From Deltaproteobacteria bacterium HGW-Deltaproteobacteria-12 (lineage in GTDB: Bacteria; Desulfobacterota; Syntrophia; Syntrophales; Smithellaceae): a stretch of 64,000 nt of DNA. The stretch spans positions 58,311 to 122,310 of the forward strand of contig PHBK01000010.1 in the NCBI GenBank assembly GCA_002840565.1, in the 5' to 3' direction. The translations under genes were made by a program, and so were the position numbers. The notes under the pieces were generated by a model. That model had not been told where the DNA came from. It did no database searches and was given only the letters and a program-made list of their open reading frames with translations. Positions 37,696 through 45,031 of the stretch are shown one piece after another (within the stretch, counting starts at the first letter, position 1; every line of letters starts with the position of its first letter).

Positions 37696-37803
37696 TCAAT
37701 AGTAACGAGTGACAAGTGACGGGAAAAAGCTAAAAGACATTTACCTCCGTCATGGAGGGAGGGGTGATGCAAACCAATGGATTGTCCCTACCCCCTATCC
37801 GGA

Positions 37804-38202
37804 TTATCTTTCCCAAATTTTTTTAAGACTCTCGTCAAAGGTGAAAAGGACGGCGGCGTTTTTCCAGGCCTTGGCGCAGAGAATGCAGTCAACGATATCC
37901 AGGTTTTTTTCAGCAAAAAGGTTGAGGGCGGCCCGGAGTTCCTCCCTGTCCAGGTTTTGGATGCCTTTATAGAGCAGCAAATCGGCCAGCCTGGCGGCGG
38001 CCTCCTTCCGGGGGACCTTGTAGATCTTTGTCAGAATGTAAATGCATTCGACAAGGACGTCTTCCAGGATGATGGCCTTTGTCGCCCCGTTGAGCACCTG
38101 TGTGAAGAAGGCTTCGGCCGTTGCGTATTGATTCAGATCGTCCTTGATAAGGTAGCGGATGATCGCATTCGTGTCCGGAAGATTAACGGTTGATTTTTTC
38201 AC
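37804..38202 (-). CDS. vapC: VapC-type PIN-domain toxin
   Basis: About 132 residues from the GTG at 38202; the frame runs further upstream but that part is antitoxin DNA. PIN-domain acidic residues are all present: LPDTNAIIRYL (Asp), LEDVLVECIYIL (Glu), DIVDCILC (Asp) and TFDESLK (Asp). It is a predicted tRNA/rRNA-cleaving RNase. It overlaps the antitoxin by 20 bp and sits in a toxin-antitoxin-rich stretch. Confidence 0.9.
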   Translation of the reverse strand: MKKSTVNLPDTNAIIRYLIKDDLNQYATAEAFFTQVLNGATKAIILEDVLVECIYILTKIYKVPRKEAAARLADLLLYKGIQNLDREELRAALNLFAEKNLDIVDCILCAKAWKNAAVLFTFDESLKKIWER

Positions 38203-38425
38203 GGATCGCCTCCTCCCAGGCCGCGTCTTTCTGCTCCCGGAAAGACTTCGTGGATGCCGCATTCCGGGCATAGGCATGGAGGGAACCGCCGACATCACTG
38301 AGGGGCCGCAGGATGACAACGCCGTCCACAACACTGAAAGAAATCAGATCGGAGTTCAGGACATTCCGGATTTCCCGGGGGATTGTGATCTGTCCTTTCT
38401 CCGTAATTTTCACGGCAACGGACAT
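38183..38425 (-). CDS. vapB: AbrB-type antitoxin (VapB-like)
   Basis: 80 residues. The swapped-hairpin AbrB/MazE fold shows as VKITEKGQITIPREIRNVLN. The C-terminal tail after HAYARNAAS is the likely toxin-binding segment. A strong AAGGAGGTG ribosome site and a good promoter lie upstream; VapB-VapC complexes normally autorepress that promoter. Confidence 0.92.
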   Translation of the reverse strand: MSVAVKITEKGQITIPREIRNVLNSDLISFSVVDGVVILRPLSDVGGSLHAYARNAASTKSFREQKDAAWEEAIREKINR

Positions 38426-38446
38426 TTTTCACACCTCCTTACTTAC

Positions 38447-38475
38447 AAGATATTCATTACTTTTTTATTTTGCAA
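38447..38475 (-). promoter_or_regulatory. Promoter of the vapBC operon
   Basis: On the minus strand TTGCAA (38475-38470) and TATCTT (38452-38447) are separated by exactly 17 bp, followed by AAGGAGGTG and the antitoxin ATG. The AbrB-type antitoxin probably binds here. Confidence 0.5.
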
Positions 38476-38607
38476 ACATTTATGAATAAGTCAAGGATGA
38501 GGAGGAGAATCCAATGAGGAAGGAAAAGCTATCTGGTCTATCCCGTAAGCCGCGCTCTAATATACTCAGGTTCTGAATTCTCTGTCGATTAACATGTTAA
38601 AGGAAGC

Positions 38608-38862
38608 TCATTTTCGGTAATGTTTCGTAACGGCAATGATTTCAACTATACTTTCAGATTGGCATATAAACAGAGCGCGGTATTTTATGTCGATGCGAAA
38701 GGAGTAAATACCACGATGGCGGGGTTCAAGTAATTCGGTGTTCAGTGATGGATGAGAGGGATTTTTTTCAAAAAGCGACTTGGCCTTATGCCATTTTCTC
38801 AGAAGGCCGTGTTTCTTGATGTATTCTCGAATGTCTTCACGTAGTTCGGTAATGATGGGCAT
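38608..38862 (-). CDS. RelE/ParE-superfamily toxin
   Basis: 84 residues with the compact RelE-like fold: helices at the start (KKHGLLRKWHKAKSLFEKNP) then HRGIYSFRIDIKYRALFICQ and a terminal VTKHYRK. Basic residues and the C-terminal His-Tyr fit an mRNA interferase. Its ATG follows the antitoxin stop directly (TAAATG), so the antitoxin gene is first in the operon. Confidence 0.85.
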   Translation of the reverse strand: MPIITELREDIREYIKKHGLLRKWHKAKSLFEKNPSHPSLNTELLEPRHRGIYSFRIDIKYRALFICQSESIVEIIAVTKHYRK

Positions 38863-39126
38863 TTATTTACACACGGAAGATTTTTTTAAACCCTGTTCCA
38901 GATCCTTTAAAAAATCTTCTTGATACAGATTTGTTTTAGAAAAATCGTTAATGATATTGGCAAGATTATCCTTTTTGAATGGCTTTAAGGCGATCGGGCG
39001 GGTTTGCAGCTTCTGTATCACTTCGTTTCGCTCCTTTTCGCCAAGATTTTCCAGAATTTCAATGACTGTTTCTAACGGTATTTCGATTCGTTTGGTAATC
39101 GTTTCTTTCATGGTAATAAATGGCAT
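38863..39126 (-). CDS. Antitoxin partner of the RelE-type toxin
   Basis: About 87 residues if started at 39126 (GAGG upstream) or 82 from 39111. The N-terminus (MKETITKRIEIPLETVIEIL) is a hydrophobic/acidic helical segment, and the C-terminal half is lysine-rich and probably wraps the toxin. No standard antitoxin family was recognised; assignment rests on tight coupling to the RelE gene. Confidence 0.7.
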   Translation of the reverse strand: MPFITMKETITKRIEIPLETVIEILENLGEKERNEVIQKLQTRPIALKPFKKDNLANIINDFSKTNLYQEDFLKDLEQGLKKSSVCK

Positions 39127-39168
39127 AACCCTTATCCTCAATAAAATATCCTGATTTTGGAAGCTCAA

Positions 39169-39545
39169 TCATATTGTCTGACTGCGGCAGTGTCAAGAAA
39201 TTTGTTGCTAACAGAGATTTGTATGCCCCTATTTCTGAGACCTTTACAAAACTCCTCTATTTATCATTTTGGGCACAGAGCCAGTCACCTATCCTCCACT
39301 GGCGCGAAGTCGGGAGAATTTCCGAGAGGTATCTCAACCAGCATGCAAGGCTTTGTTGCAATGGCAAAAATTGCCATTTCATGTCCCCCGCCGGCGGGGG
39401 ACAGTACAAAGCATTGCAATCATCGTTTCCATTTGCGGCATAGTCTCATAGGCGGGAATCCTTTCTTTCATTATCACATTGCGCTGATCATCAGCTCTGA
39501 TACACGAGTAAAATTCAAAACAAAATATTTGCCATTGGCATGTAA
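39169..39545. other. Gene-free region with REP-like palindrome
   Basis: No convincing gene. It contains the palindrome CATGTCCCCCGCCGGCGGGGGAC at about 39380-39402, also seen (as variants) at 37369-37389, 37476-37494 and 63791-63811, and diverged parts of the same element that fills 37277-37695. Confidence 0.5.
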
Positions 39546-39634
39546 AAGGTATTATAAATTACCGGGACGAAAGAGTGAGAATAATTTCGGTTCGACGCTC
39601 TAGAAAAGAGGAGATTGATATATATGAAGGCTAA
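39546..39634 (+). pseudogene. brnT toxin 3' remnant
   Basis: In one frame the DNA before the antitoxin reads NYRDERVRIISVRRSRKEEI followed by DIYEG and TAA at 39632-39634. This is the conserved C-terminus of BrnT toxins (RIIS-x-R), which normally precedes brnA with a short overlap, exactly as here. The first two thirds of the gene are gone. Confidence 0.65.
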
Positions 39635-39848
39635 GGAATTGGATAAAAAATTTGATGACGGTGAGGATATAACAAAATATCTTAATGTTTCAAAAGCGCA
39701 CAGGCCTGAACAAGAACAGAAAAGAGTGAATGTTGATTTCCCGCTCTGGATGATTCACGAATTGGACAAAGAGGCAAAACGTCTCGGCGTTCCGAGGCAG
39801 TCGATCATTAAAGTTTTCGTAGCCGAAAAGCTACGAAAAGCATCCTGA
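39624..39848 (+). CDS. brnA: BrnA/CopG-family antitoxin
   Basis: About 74 residues from the ATG at 39624. It ends in a ribbon-helix-helix domain: RVNVDFPLWMIHELDKEAKR then LGVPRQSIIKVFVAEKL. BrnA normally neutralises BrnT and represses the operon; here only the antitoxin is intact. It could act as an anti-addiction protein against other BrnT toxins. Confidence 0.8.
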   Translation: MKAKELDKKFDDGEDITKYLNVSKAHRPEQEQKRVNVDFPLWMIHELDKEAKRLGVPRQSIIKVFVAEKLRKAS

Positions 39849-39990
39849 GCCATGACCTCCGACAGAGCCGGAGGCTTGTACATGTGAACCGATCAAAGCG
39901 GTCTGTTTATAAAACATCTAAAGGTGGTTATCCCTCAAATATACTCAGTTGATCAAGGCGACGGGTTTTACTCCATGAGGAGGCAGATGT

Positions 39991-40140
39991 CTATTTACTA
40001 TTTTCTTTAACCTTGCCCTCCGGCATCCGAGACTGTGTCATAATCCACTTCTGTCATTACGAGCCGCCTCTCAGGCGGCGTGGTAATCTCATGTATTCAG
40101 CTAATTATGAGATTGCTTCAGTCACTTCGTTCCTTCGCAA
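39991..40140 (+). repeat. 150-bp repeat, copy 1 (left bracket of nucleotidyltransferase pair)
   Basis: Matches 41252-41401 at 147 of 150 positions. It contains the nested palindrome CATTACGAGCCGCCTCTCAGGCGGCGTGGTAATC and ends in CTTCGTTCCTTCGCAA. Most of the sequence also occurs reverse-complemented at about 54103-54220. Confidence 0.9.
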
Positions 40141-40200
40141 ACAAATTGTACTGCGTAAATTGGAGTTGACAAATTTCCACTACATTGATAGTTATTGATC

Positions 40201-40566
40201 ATGAAAGTAGCGGAAAAAGATACCGTTGTCCACGGGATGCTGGAAGACGAATTCGTGCGCTGCCGGGAGGTCATTGAGATCCTTCTCGCCAAGGTGGAAA
40301 ACTACCCCAGAGGCGCCTTAAATGTCCGCAGGAAAAGGAATAAGGGAAAAGAGTACATCTATTATTACCTTGTTCGGCGAGACGGGAAGAAAGTCATCAA
40401 CCGGCACATATCCGAAAAGGAACTGCCGGAAATTCAGAAGCTGATCGAAGAGCGCGAAAAATGTCGGAAGGAGATAAGGGCATACAAGAAACGCATGACA
40501 TATCTGGAAAAGCTTTTGAACAAAAAGAATCCGGGAGGTGACCGTCACGAATCTGCTACCAGATAA
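40201..40566 (+). CDS. Small basic protein paired with a nucleotidyltransferase (antitoxin candidate)
   Basis: 121 residues from the ATG at 40201. A predicted helical N-terminus is followed by a beta segment YPRGALNVRRKRNKGKEYIY then YYLVRRDGKKVINRHI and a long basic C-terminal coiled coil (RKEIRAYKKRMTYLEKLL). The middle resembles the DUF6788-like pattern seen in short proteins near transposases and nucleotidyltransferases. It overlaps the next gene by 29 bp. Function unknown. Confidence 0.7.
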   Translation: MKVAEKDTVVHGMLEDEFVRCREVIEILLAKVENYPRGALNVRRKRNKGKEYIYYYLVRRDGKKVINRHISEKELPEIQKLIEEREKCRKEIRAYKKRMTYLEKLLNKKNPGGDRHESATR

Positions 40567-41224
40567 TCTCTTTCCGTCTAGTATCCATGGGCTCCTTCGC
40601 ACTATAAGCCGTGCAGGATTTTTTGACCGTTCAGTGATGATCGGCAGTTGGGTGATGCTGATCTACCAGGAACTGTATGGCACCCGCTACACTCTGCGAA
40701 CACTGGATGTTGATTTTGCCGTCCATATCGCCCACAGGCAAAGTCAACTCCGGACAGATATGAAGCAGCTCATTATCGGTCTCGGATTTACGGACTACCT
40801 GGCCGCCGAAGGGGTGCAAAAATTTACCGGCGGCGGTTACGAGGTGGAATTCATCGGGCAACGTTCCGGTGGGCGCAATAAAGGTTTTCTATCCGTGCCC
40901 GAATGGAACATCACCGCCATACCACTACCCTTCATCAACATCCTGATCGACTTTTCCGATATTACCGAAATGGATGGTTTTACCATTCGATTCCCAATTC
41001 CCGAGGCTTACTTTCTCCATAAGCTTATCATCCATCGGAAGCGGCCGTCTGTCGCCAAGCGCGGTAAAGATCTTGAACAATGCACATCCATCATGCAGGT
41101 CATCAATGACGATCGCCTCTTGCAGATAACAAAAGCGCAGCGGCTCGGCAAAGAGACCCGGCGCCACATCGCAGCATCCTGTGACGCCATCGGTTTTCCA
41201 CTACAACGAATCGGATTATCTTAA
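40538..41224 (+). CDS. Nucleotidyltransferase-fold protein (GSU2403-like)
   Basis: 228 residues if started at the GTG at 40538; GGAGG lies immediately before it, so the true start may be slightly downstream. The nucleotidyltransferase hallmark is clear: GSWVMLIYQ then TLDVDFAV (G-S...D-x-D), with a third acidic residue in YEVEFIGQ. The C-terminal part is helical. Such enzymes act as toxins (AbiEii/MenT-like) or modifying antitoxins (MNT). The pair with the overlapping upstream gene, bracketed by 150-bp repeats, looks like a TA or defence cassette. Confidence 0.75.
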   Translation: MTVTNLLPDNLFPSSIHGLLRTISRAGFFDRSVMIGSWVMLIYQELYGTRYTLRTLDVDFAVHIAHRQSQLRTDMKQLIIGLGFTDYLAAEGVQKFTGGGYEVEFIGQRSGGRNKGFLSVPEWNITAIPLPFINILIDFSDITEMDGFTIRFPIPEAYFLHKLIIHRKRPSVAKRGKDLEQCTSIMQVINDDRLLQITKAQRLGKETRRHIAASCDAIGFPLQRIGLS

Positions 41225-41251
41225 ACAATAGCGGAAAAAGAACAGGAAAGA

Positions 41252-41401
41252 CTATTTACTATTTTCTTTAACCTTGCCCCCCGGCATCCGAGACTGTGTC
41301 GCAATCCACTTCTGTCATTACGAGCCGCCTCTCAGGCGGCGTGGTAATCTCATGTATTCAGCTAATTATGAGATTGCTTCAGTCACTTCGTTCCTTCGCA
41401 A
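41252..41401 (+). repeat. 150-bp repeat, copy 2 (right bracket of nucleotidyltransferase pair)
   Basis: Three mismatches to 39991-40140. It starts 28 bp after the nucleotidyltransferase stop. Copies lie 1,261 bp apart in direct orientation. Confidence 0.9.
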
Positions 41402-41406
41402 TTGAT

Positions 41407-41448
41407 CCTTGCTCCTTGCCCCTTGCCCCTTGCCCCTTGTCCCTTGCC
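41407..41448 (+). repeat. Heptad array CCTTGCC x6
   Basis: Six consecutive 7-mers, CCTTGCT, CCTTGCC (three), CCTTGTC, CCTTGCC. A relative in the other orientation, (AAGGAAC)n, lies at about 63881-63900. This is a third heptad family besides GACTGAA and CGTGAAG. Confidence 0.85.
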
Positions 41449-41551
41449 TTTTTCACTGTAGGGATTTCCCTACAAAAAAATCAGGCTTCCCTGACAGACA
41501 AATTCCCTGGATATGATAGATATATCTAAAATTATTTCGGAAAGGTTGGCC

Positions 41552-41944
41552 GTGAAATTAATCATTGTCGATGATTCAGAGGTCGTTTGTGAAAGATTGC
41601 AGCAGATGATCATCAACATTGCCGGCGTTGAAAGCGTCGCGCTGGCCCACAATGCCCCGGATGCCATCACCACCATCACGGAGGCCAAGCCCGATGTCGT
41701 GATTCTGGACATATGTCTGCCCGGCCCCAACGGCATCGAAGTTTTGAAAGATATTCGGGATAAAAAGCTGCCGATCCGGGTTCTCATGATGACAAATTAT
41801 CCCTATCCCCAGTATCGGGAAAAATGCAAAGGACTGGGCGCCGATTATTTTTTCGACAAGTCGGCGGAAATAGAAAAGATTCCTGGCGTGATTATGGAAT
41901 TAGCCCGGGAGAAGGCGGAAAAAACCGTGAAGCGCACCTCGTGA
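41552..41944 (+). CDS. Single-domain response regulator
   Basis: About 130 residues from the GTG at 41552 (GGAAAGG upstream); an ATG at 41513 would add 13 residues. Receiver features: LIIVDDSEVVCERL, acceptor Asp in VVILDICLPGPNG, Thr/Lys in MMTNYPYPQ and FDKSAEIEKI. It has no output domain and probably works with one of the neighbouring sensors. The last codons (VKRTS) and TGA stop are encoded by the heptad repeat, just as in the multi-PAS gene ending at 48358. Confidence 0.85.
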   Translation: MKLIIVDDSEVVCERLQQMIINIAGVESVALAHNAPDAITTITEAKPDVVILDICLPGPNGIEVLKDIRDKKLPIRVLMMTNYPYPQYREKCKGLGADYFFDKSAEIEKIPGVIMELAREKAEKTVKRTS

Positions 41945-42240
41945 ATAGTATTTTGTCATACCGTCGAATACCCTGAAGGGCACGCGAGACGGTATCCAGA
42001 CGTCGTCCCGGCGGAAGCCGGGAAACAGTAAGAAAGGAAACGCAGTCATCCGAATTGGAATGATTTGCATGCTGCAATAGTTTAACTGGATTCCGGTTTT
42101 CACCGGAATGACGAAGTGCGTGAAAAGCGAGATACGCTTCACGAGGTGCGCTTCACGGGCTTTCACGCTTCACGAAACCCGTTTCACGAATGACGAACCC
42201 CGCTTCACAAGCCACGAACGACGTTTTGAAGGACCCATGT
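41945..42240. repeat. REP-like palindromes followed by CG-phased heptad array
   Basis: 41957-42111 holds paired elements, GTCATACCGTCG...CGGTATCCAG and TGGATTCCGG...CCGGAATGAC, of a family also found at 48421-48652. From about 42110 a heptad array (CGCTTCA, CGAGGTG, CGTTTCA, CGAACGA units) runs to 42226. No gene. Confidence 0.7.
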
Positions 42241-42257
42241 TGTCATAGGAGTTATTG

Positions 42258-44114
42258 ATGCCTCAGAAAATAAATATGCAAGCGAGTGAAACAGATGCTC
42301 AAACTGCCGGACACAACAGCCTAAAGAAGAATTTCATATGGCAGGCTGACAATAGGAAAATATGGCTTGCTCTGGCACTATTAATTACTGGTTTTATCCT
42401 GACCTGCACTGCCGCTTTATACGTAAAAAGAGATGTAGAGTCAAACGCCAGAAAGGGATTTGATTTTGCCTGCAGTGAAATTAAAAACAGAATCTTAAGT
42501 AGAATGCAGCAGCACGCTCAAATCCTTCGCAGCGGTTCCGCTTTTTTTGAGATCAATGAAGATATCACCCGCGAACAGTGGCATAATTCCATCGCCCGCC
42601 AGAATATTGAACAAGTCCTCCCCGGCATTCAGGGTATCGGCTACGCAAAAATAATTCCTCACGATCAGCTAGCTCTCCATGAACGGAAAATCCGCAATGA
42701 AGGATTCCCTCAATACGCAGTAAAACCGACGGGTAAAAGAGAGATATATACTTCCATCATCTACCTCGAACCTTTTTCGGACAGAAATTTGCGGGCATTC
42801 GGATACGATATGTTTTCTGAGCCGATCCGCCGGAAAGCGATGGAGCATGCAAGGGATTTCGATAAATCAACTCTCTCCGGCAAGATTATGCTGGTTCAAG
42901 AAACAGACAAGGATATACAGGCGGGTACACTGATGTACGTACCGGTCTATAAGAGGGGGCTGCCTGTAAAGACCATTGAAGAGCGGCGCAGAGCAATCCG
43001 CGGTTGGGTATACAGCCCATATCGAATGAATGACCTCATGCGGGGAATATTAGGCGCGTGGGAGCTCGGCGAAGGGCGACAAATTCGATTAGAAGTGTTT
43101 GATGGCAAATCATTTCAGCCTGAGGCGCTTCTTTACGATAGTGGGCCGATTCAAAAACATGAACCTGCTCCCGTAAGATTGTTTAGCGAACAGTCTTCAA
43201 TACCTTTCAAGAATCATCTCTGGAGCCTGCGATTTACTCAAGCTGTTCACCGCAACAGCAGTATCGACTATTCCAAAGCTTGGCATGTTCTGATCAGCGG
43301 GACACTGGCGAGCGTATTAATTTTCATCCTCTACCTCATGCTTATCAATGCAAACCATAAATCGCAAAAACTGGCAGACGCGTTGACGAGAGAAATCCGC
43401 GAAAGCACCGAGCGCAAACGGGTGGAAGAAACACTTAGCCACGCCAATCGTGCTTTGGCCGTTATCAGCCAGATCAGTCAAACTGTTGTCCGCACCAGCG
43501 AACAGAACATATTATTTGCCGAGGCCTGCCGTATCGCCGTTGAAACCGGCAACTTCCGGATGGCGTGGATCGGCCTGATCGATGAGCAGGATAAATTTTT
43601 CAAGCCGGTTGCCTGGCACGGTGCGGAGGAAGGCTATCTCACCATAATCAAGAATATTTTCGCCGACGACATTGCGGATGGCCGGAGTCCGACCGGCAGG
43701 GCCATCCGGGACGGAAAATATTCCTACTGCAATGATATTGCGAATGATCCGGTCACGGCTCCCTGGCGCGAAGAGGCCTTGCAGCGAGGCTACCGTTCCT
43801 CCATCGCCCTGCCGCTTATTTTGCAGAACAAGGTAATCGGCGCATTCACGATTTACGATGCCGATCCGTTCATTTTCACCGAAAGGGAAATAAACCTGCT
43901 CACGGAAGTAACCGGCGATATTAACTATGCTCTCGAGAAAATGGACATCGAAAAGAAACACCGGCAGGGGGAAGATAAGATAAAAAGGTTAAATGAAAAC
44001 CTTGAAAGACGCGTCGCCGCAAGAACGGCTGAACTGGCGGTTCAAACAGCCGAGCTGGAGCGGATTGAAGGCCCGGATTGCGGAGCTGGAGAAAGAACGA
44101 AAGATAATTACTGA
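42258..44114 (+). CDS. CHASE-GAF membrane sensor, kinase-less and truncated
   Basis: About 618 residues from the ATG at 42258 (TAGGAGTT upstream). TM1 (WLALALLITGFILTCTAALY), a periplasmic CHASE domain (about 85-285), TM2 (about 345-368), a GAF domain (about 405-560) and a coiled coil (KRLNENLERRVAARTAEL). No histidine kinase or GGDEF domain follows. The last residues after LERI are out of frame: shifting one base restores a coiled coil (ARIAELEKERKIITEGTK), so the gene is probably damaged at about 44066. That point is also the end of a 99-bp direct repeat that brackets hicBA. Confidence 0.8.
   Translation: MPQKINMQASETDAQTAGHNSLKKNFIWQADNRKIWLALALLITGFILTCTAALYVKRDVESNARKGFDFACSEIKNRILSRMQQHAQILRSGSAFFEINEDITREQWHNSIARQNIEQVLPGIQGIGYAKIIPHDQLALHERKIRNEGFPQYAVKPTGKREIYTSIIYLEPFSDRNLRAFGYDMFSEPIRRKAMEHARDFDKSTLSGKIMLVQETDKDIQAGTLMYVPVYKRGLPVKTIEERRRAIRGWVYSPYRMNDLMRGILGAWELGEGRQIRLEVFDGKSFQPEALLYDSGPIQKHEPAPVRLFSEQSSIPFKNHLWSLRFTQAVHRNSSIDYSKAWHVLISGTLASVLIFILYLMLINANHKSQKLADALTREIRESTERKRVEETLSHANRALAVISQISQTVVRTSEQNILFAEACRIAVETGNFRMAWIGLIDEQDKFFKPVAWHGAEEGYLTIIKNIFADDIADGRSPTGRAIRDGKYSYCNDIANDPVTAPWREEALQRGYRSSIALPLILQNKVIGAFTIYDADPFIFTEREINLLTEVTGDINYALEKMDIEKKHRQGEDKIKRLNENLERRVAARTAELAVQTAELERIEGPDCGAGERTKDNY
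43968..44066 (+). repeat. 99-bp direct repeat, copy A (inside the sensor gene)
   Basis: Identical at all 99 positions to 44734-44832. It encodes the sensor's coiled coil (EDKIKRLNENLERRVAARTA region). The 667 bp between the copies contain only hicBA. Confidence 0.95.
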
Positions 44115-44356
44115 AGGAACAAAGTGATAAGAAATATGAGTTTTTCTTTGGAAATCCCGGCTTTGTTAAGTATGCTTTGGAGAGTGCCCTTTTTTAAAGG
44201 CCTGCTGGAATGCACCGGCACCGGTATAGTTACCGATCCTTCCTCTGACTGTTTCTGGTATATCCGATGGCTCCCCGTCTGTCTCTTAAAAACAAAGCCT
44301 TCTTTTTCGAGCGCTTTGCAAACGTCAGATCCACTTATCTGTGGGAGCTTACCCAT
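44108..44356 (-). CDS. hicA: HicA-type mRNA interferase toxin
   Basis: 82 residues, double-stranded RNA-binding-like fold: LPQISGSDVCKALEKEGFVF then KRQTGSHRIYQ with the catalytic His, and TIPVPVHSSRPLKKGTLQSI. The C-terminal extension KEKLIFLITLFLQ is hydrophobic. It overlaps hicB by 8 bp and converges with the sensor gene (7-bp overlap). Confidence 0.93.
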   Translation of the reverse strand: MGKLPQISGSDVCKALEKEGFVFKRQTGSHRIYQKQSEEGSVTIPVPVHSSRPLKKGTLQSILNKAGISKEKLIFLITLFLQ

Positions 44357-44576
44357 TGATTACAAGCTCAATTTCATGAGACTGATGCGACTTGGCAAAA
44401 TACGGGATGTTTTCGATTCCAACCACTTCAACATATCCTGCTGCGGCATCTTTAATCATATAGATGGCTTCTTCGACCGTATCGCCTTCGGTGGTGATAT
44501 CAAGTTCAGGGCAATACACTACATATCCACCCTCTTCAGCAGGGCTAAGCTCAGCAGTTATTTTTATTTTTTTCAT
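44349..44576 (-). CDS. hicB: HicB-type antitoxin
   Basis: 75 residues with the partial RNase H-like HicB domain: LSPAEEGGYVVYCPELDITT then EGDTVEEAIYMIKDAAAGYV. No C-terminal DNA-binding domain is visible, so it is the short form. It is first in the operon (hicB-hicA order). The pair occupies the space between two identical 99-bp repeats. Confidence 0.93.
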   Translation of the reverse strand: MKKIKITAELSPAEEGGYVVYCPELDITTEGDTVEEAIYMIKDAAAGYVEVVGIENIPYFAKSHQSHEIELVING

Positions 44577-44733
44577 GGCAAGCTCCCATATGGGGAAGAT
44601 TTATTAAAAACTAACAGCGCTTTTATGATACGGGGAGCTTAATGGGGAGTCAAGAAATATTTTTTCAGAAATATTTTTTCTAATGCCATACCAAAACACA
44701 GACACTTGGTACTGCGAACGAATGCGGCGCCGA

Positions 44734-44841
44734 GGGGAAGATAAGATAAAAAGGTTAAATGAAAACCTTGAAAGACGCGTCGCCGCAAGAACGGCTGAAC
44801 TGGCGGTTCAAACAGCCGAGCTGGAGCGGATTAGCTGGAAA
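44734..44841 (+). pseudogene. Duplicated sensor fragment: 99-bp direct repeat, copy B
   Basis: 44734-44832 repeat copy A exactly; the reading frame continues only a few codons (ISWKIVS) into a heptad array. It is a non-functional scrap of the CHASE-GAF gene left on the far side of hicBA. Confidence 0.9.
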
Positions 44842-44848
44842 ATCGTCT

Positions 44849-45013
44849 CTCGTGAAGCGCAAAAACCGTGAAGCGTGAAGCGAATCTTGTCATTGCGAGG
44901 CGACTCTCAGGAGCCGTGGCAATCTCTGTGTCGGGATTGAAATAAAGGATTGCCAAGATGTCCGAGGGACATCTCGCAATGACAAAAGGCAACGAACAAC
45001 GAGATGCGCTTCA
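44849..45013. repeat. Heptad array with embedded palindromic REP element
   Basis: Heptads CGTGAAG at 44850-44883 and 44995-45012 surround an inverted-repeat element at 44887-44985 whose ends are TTGTCATTGCGAG and CTCGCAATGACAA, with inner GGCAATC/GATTGCC. The same element type is found at 39.99, 41.25, 54.1 and 63.9 kb. Confidence 0.8.
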
Positions 45014-45031
45014 ATGGAAGGGGAATGTGCC

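Noticed and set aside
37420..37972. Overlapping ORFs in the palindromic region and antisense to vapC
   Set aside because: Repeat-derived or shadow frames of vapC; low-complexity translations.
39157..39603. 148-codon plus-strand ORF
   Set aside because: Composed of REP-like repeat DNA and the brnT remnant in another frame; no protein-like pattern.
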